Shown here: positions 29,632 to 30,000 of the stretch, in pieces
How positions within the stretch are numbered: the stretch's first letter is position 1
Layout of the letters: every line of letters starts with the position of its first letter
Assembly: GCA_037447655.1 (NCBI GenBank)
Contig: JBBHKE010002855.1
Location: 1-30,000, forward strand
Origin: Zygnema cylindricum
Lineage: Eukaryota; Streptophyta; Zygnematophyceae; Zygnematales; Zygnemataceae
DNA length: 30,000 bases
Direction: 5' to 3'
The notes under the pieces: model-generated
The model's database searches: none
Told to the model about the DNA's origin: nothing
What the model saw: the letters and a program-made list of their open reading frames with translations, nothing else
Made by a program: the position numbers and the translations under genes

Positions 29632-30000
29632 CTAGAATACAAAATAAAGCAAAGGGTTTTTAGGAATTCTATGTTTAAAGAGTTTTTTAGTTGAAAGTAG
29701 AGAAATGTTATCGTTTGGTCAGAAAAAGGAATAACTTGAGTTAAAAGAAGTCGTTTTACTTGAGAAAGCTTTTAGGAATTTTAGATTTTGATTGGTCACT
29801 TTTCTTTTGAGAAGTATTTGATGTTTTGTGATTGAATTTTATAAATTTTACTAATTTTTCGAGGTCAATTAGTTCGTCTTAAAAAATAATGATTAAGAAA
29901 TGACAAATATTATGACTAAATTTTGTAAATGTGTATTTTTATAGGAATGAAGAATTTTCACTCGGAAATCGAAAAGAAGACATATATTATATTCTAATTA
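29632..30000. other. AT-rich sequence, probably intron of the LRR-EGF-protease gene
   Basis: No coding motif on either strand. It is entered from the exon 1 acceptor (TTGTATTCTAG on the minus strand), so it is most simply an intron whose upstream exon is outside the window. Confidence 0.45.

Overview
This is eukaryotic nuclear DNA from a green plant. It is AT-rich, with spliced genes, copia-type LTR retrotransposons, an F-box/LRR gene and long stretches of decayed repeats. The retroelement types (copia elements with a half-tRNA primer site, and a LINE with a restriction-like-endonuclease-like tail) suggest a non-seed plant or streptophyte alga, but the sequence does not settle this.

Left third (about 1-13,091): an old copia-type retrotransposon lies on the minus strand. 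Its putative 5' LTR is at 12,469-13,091, its gag/protease at 11,544-12,464 and its integrase/reverse transcriptase at 1,080-3,577. It is broken by frameshifts and has lost RNase H and the 3' LTR. Within its protease to GAG-pre-integrase coding region sits a younger plus-strand element, 3,578-11,543, with the layout LTR-gag-LTR-gag-LTR. That element carries only gag, so it is non-autonomous. Removing it and one 5-bp target copy brings the older reading frame back into phase. The pattern of LTR differences indicates that the tandem arose by recombination between the two LTRs. Both elements share a primer-binding site matching the anticodon arm of initiator tRNA-Met, as in Drosophila copia.

Middle (13,148-24,311): an unidentified repeat of about 2.1-2.5 kb occurs as direct copies A (13,148-15,622) and B (19,565-21,698), plus a partial tandem copy C (21,699-24,311). 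Copy C is interrupted by a 5'-truncated LINE-like element (22,171-24,199) with a 12-bp target duplication. A single-exon F-box/LRR gene (16,294-17,535, minus) lies between A and B and is the only intact-looking gene in the window.

Right (24,312-30,000): about 2.7 kb without a recognised gene, then a compound AG/TGAG microsatellite. The 3' part of a minus-strand spliced gene follows, whose four recognisable exons (29,631-29,270; 28,555-28,370; 27,999-27,770; 27,390-27,253) encode LRR, EGF-like and papain-family protease segments. Intron phases match at all three junctions. This LRR-EGF-papain combination is the most unusual item here. Three of its exons are followed by degenerate copies of their own 3' ends, two of them clearly including the splice donor. 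The 5' end lies beyond the window, and no exon for the catalytic His/Asn half was found.
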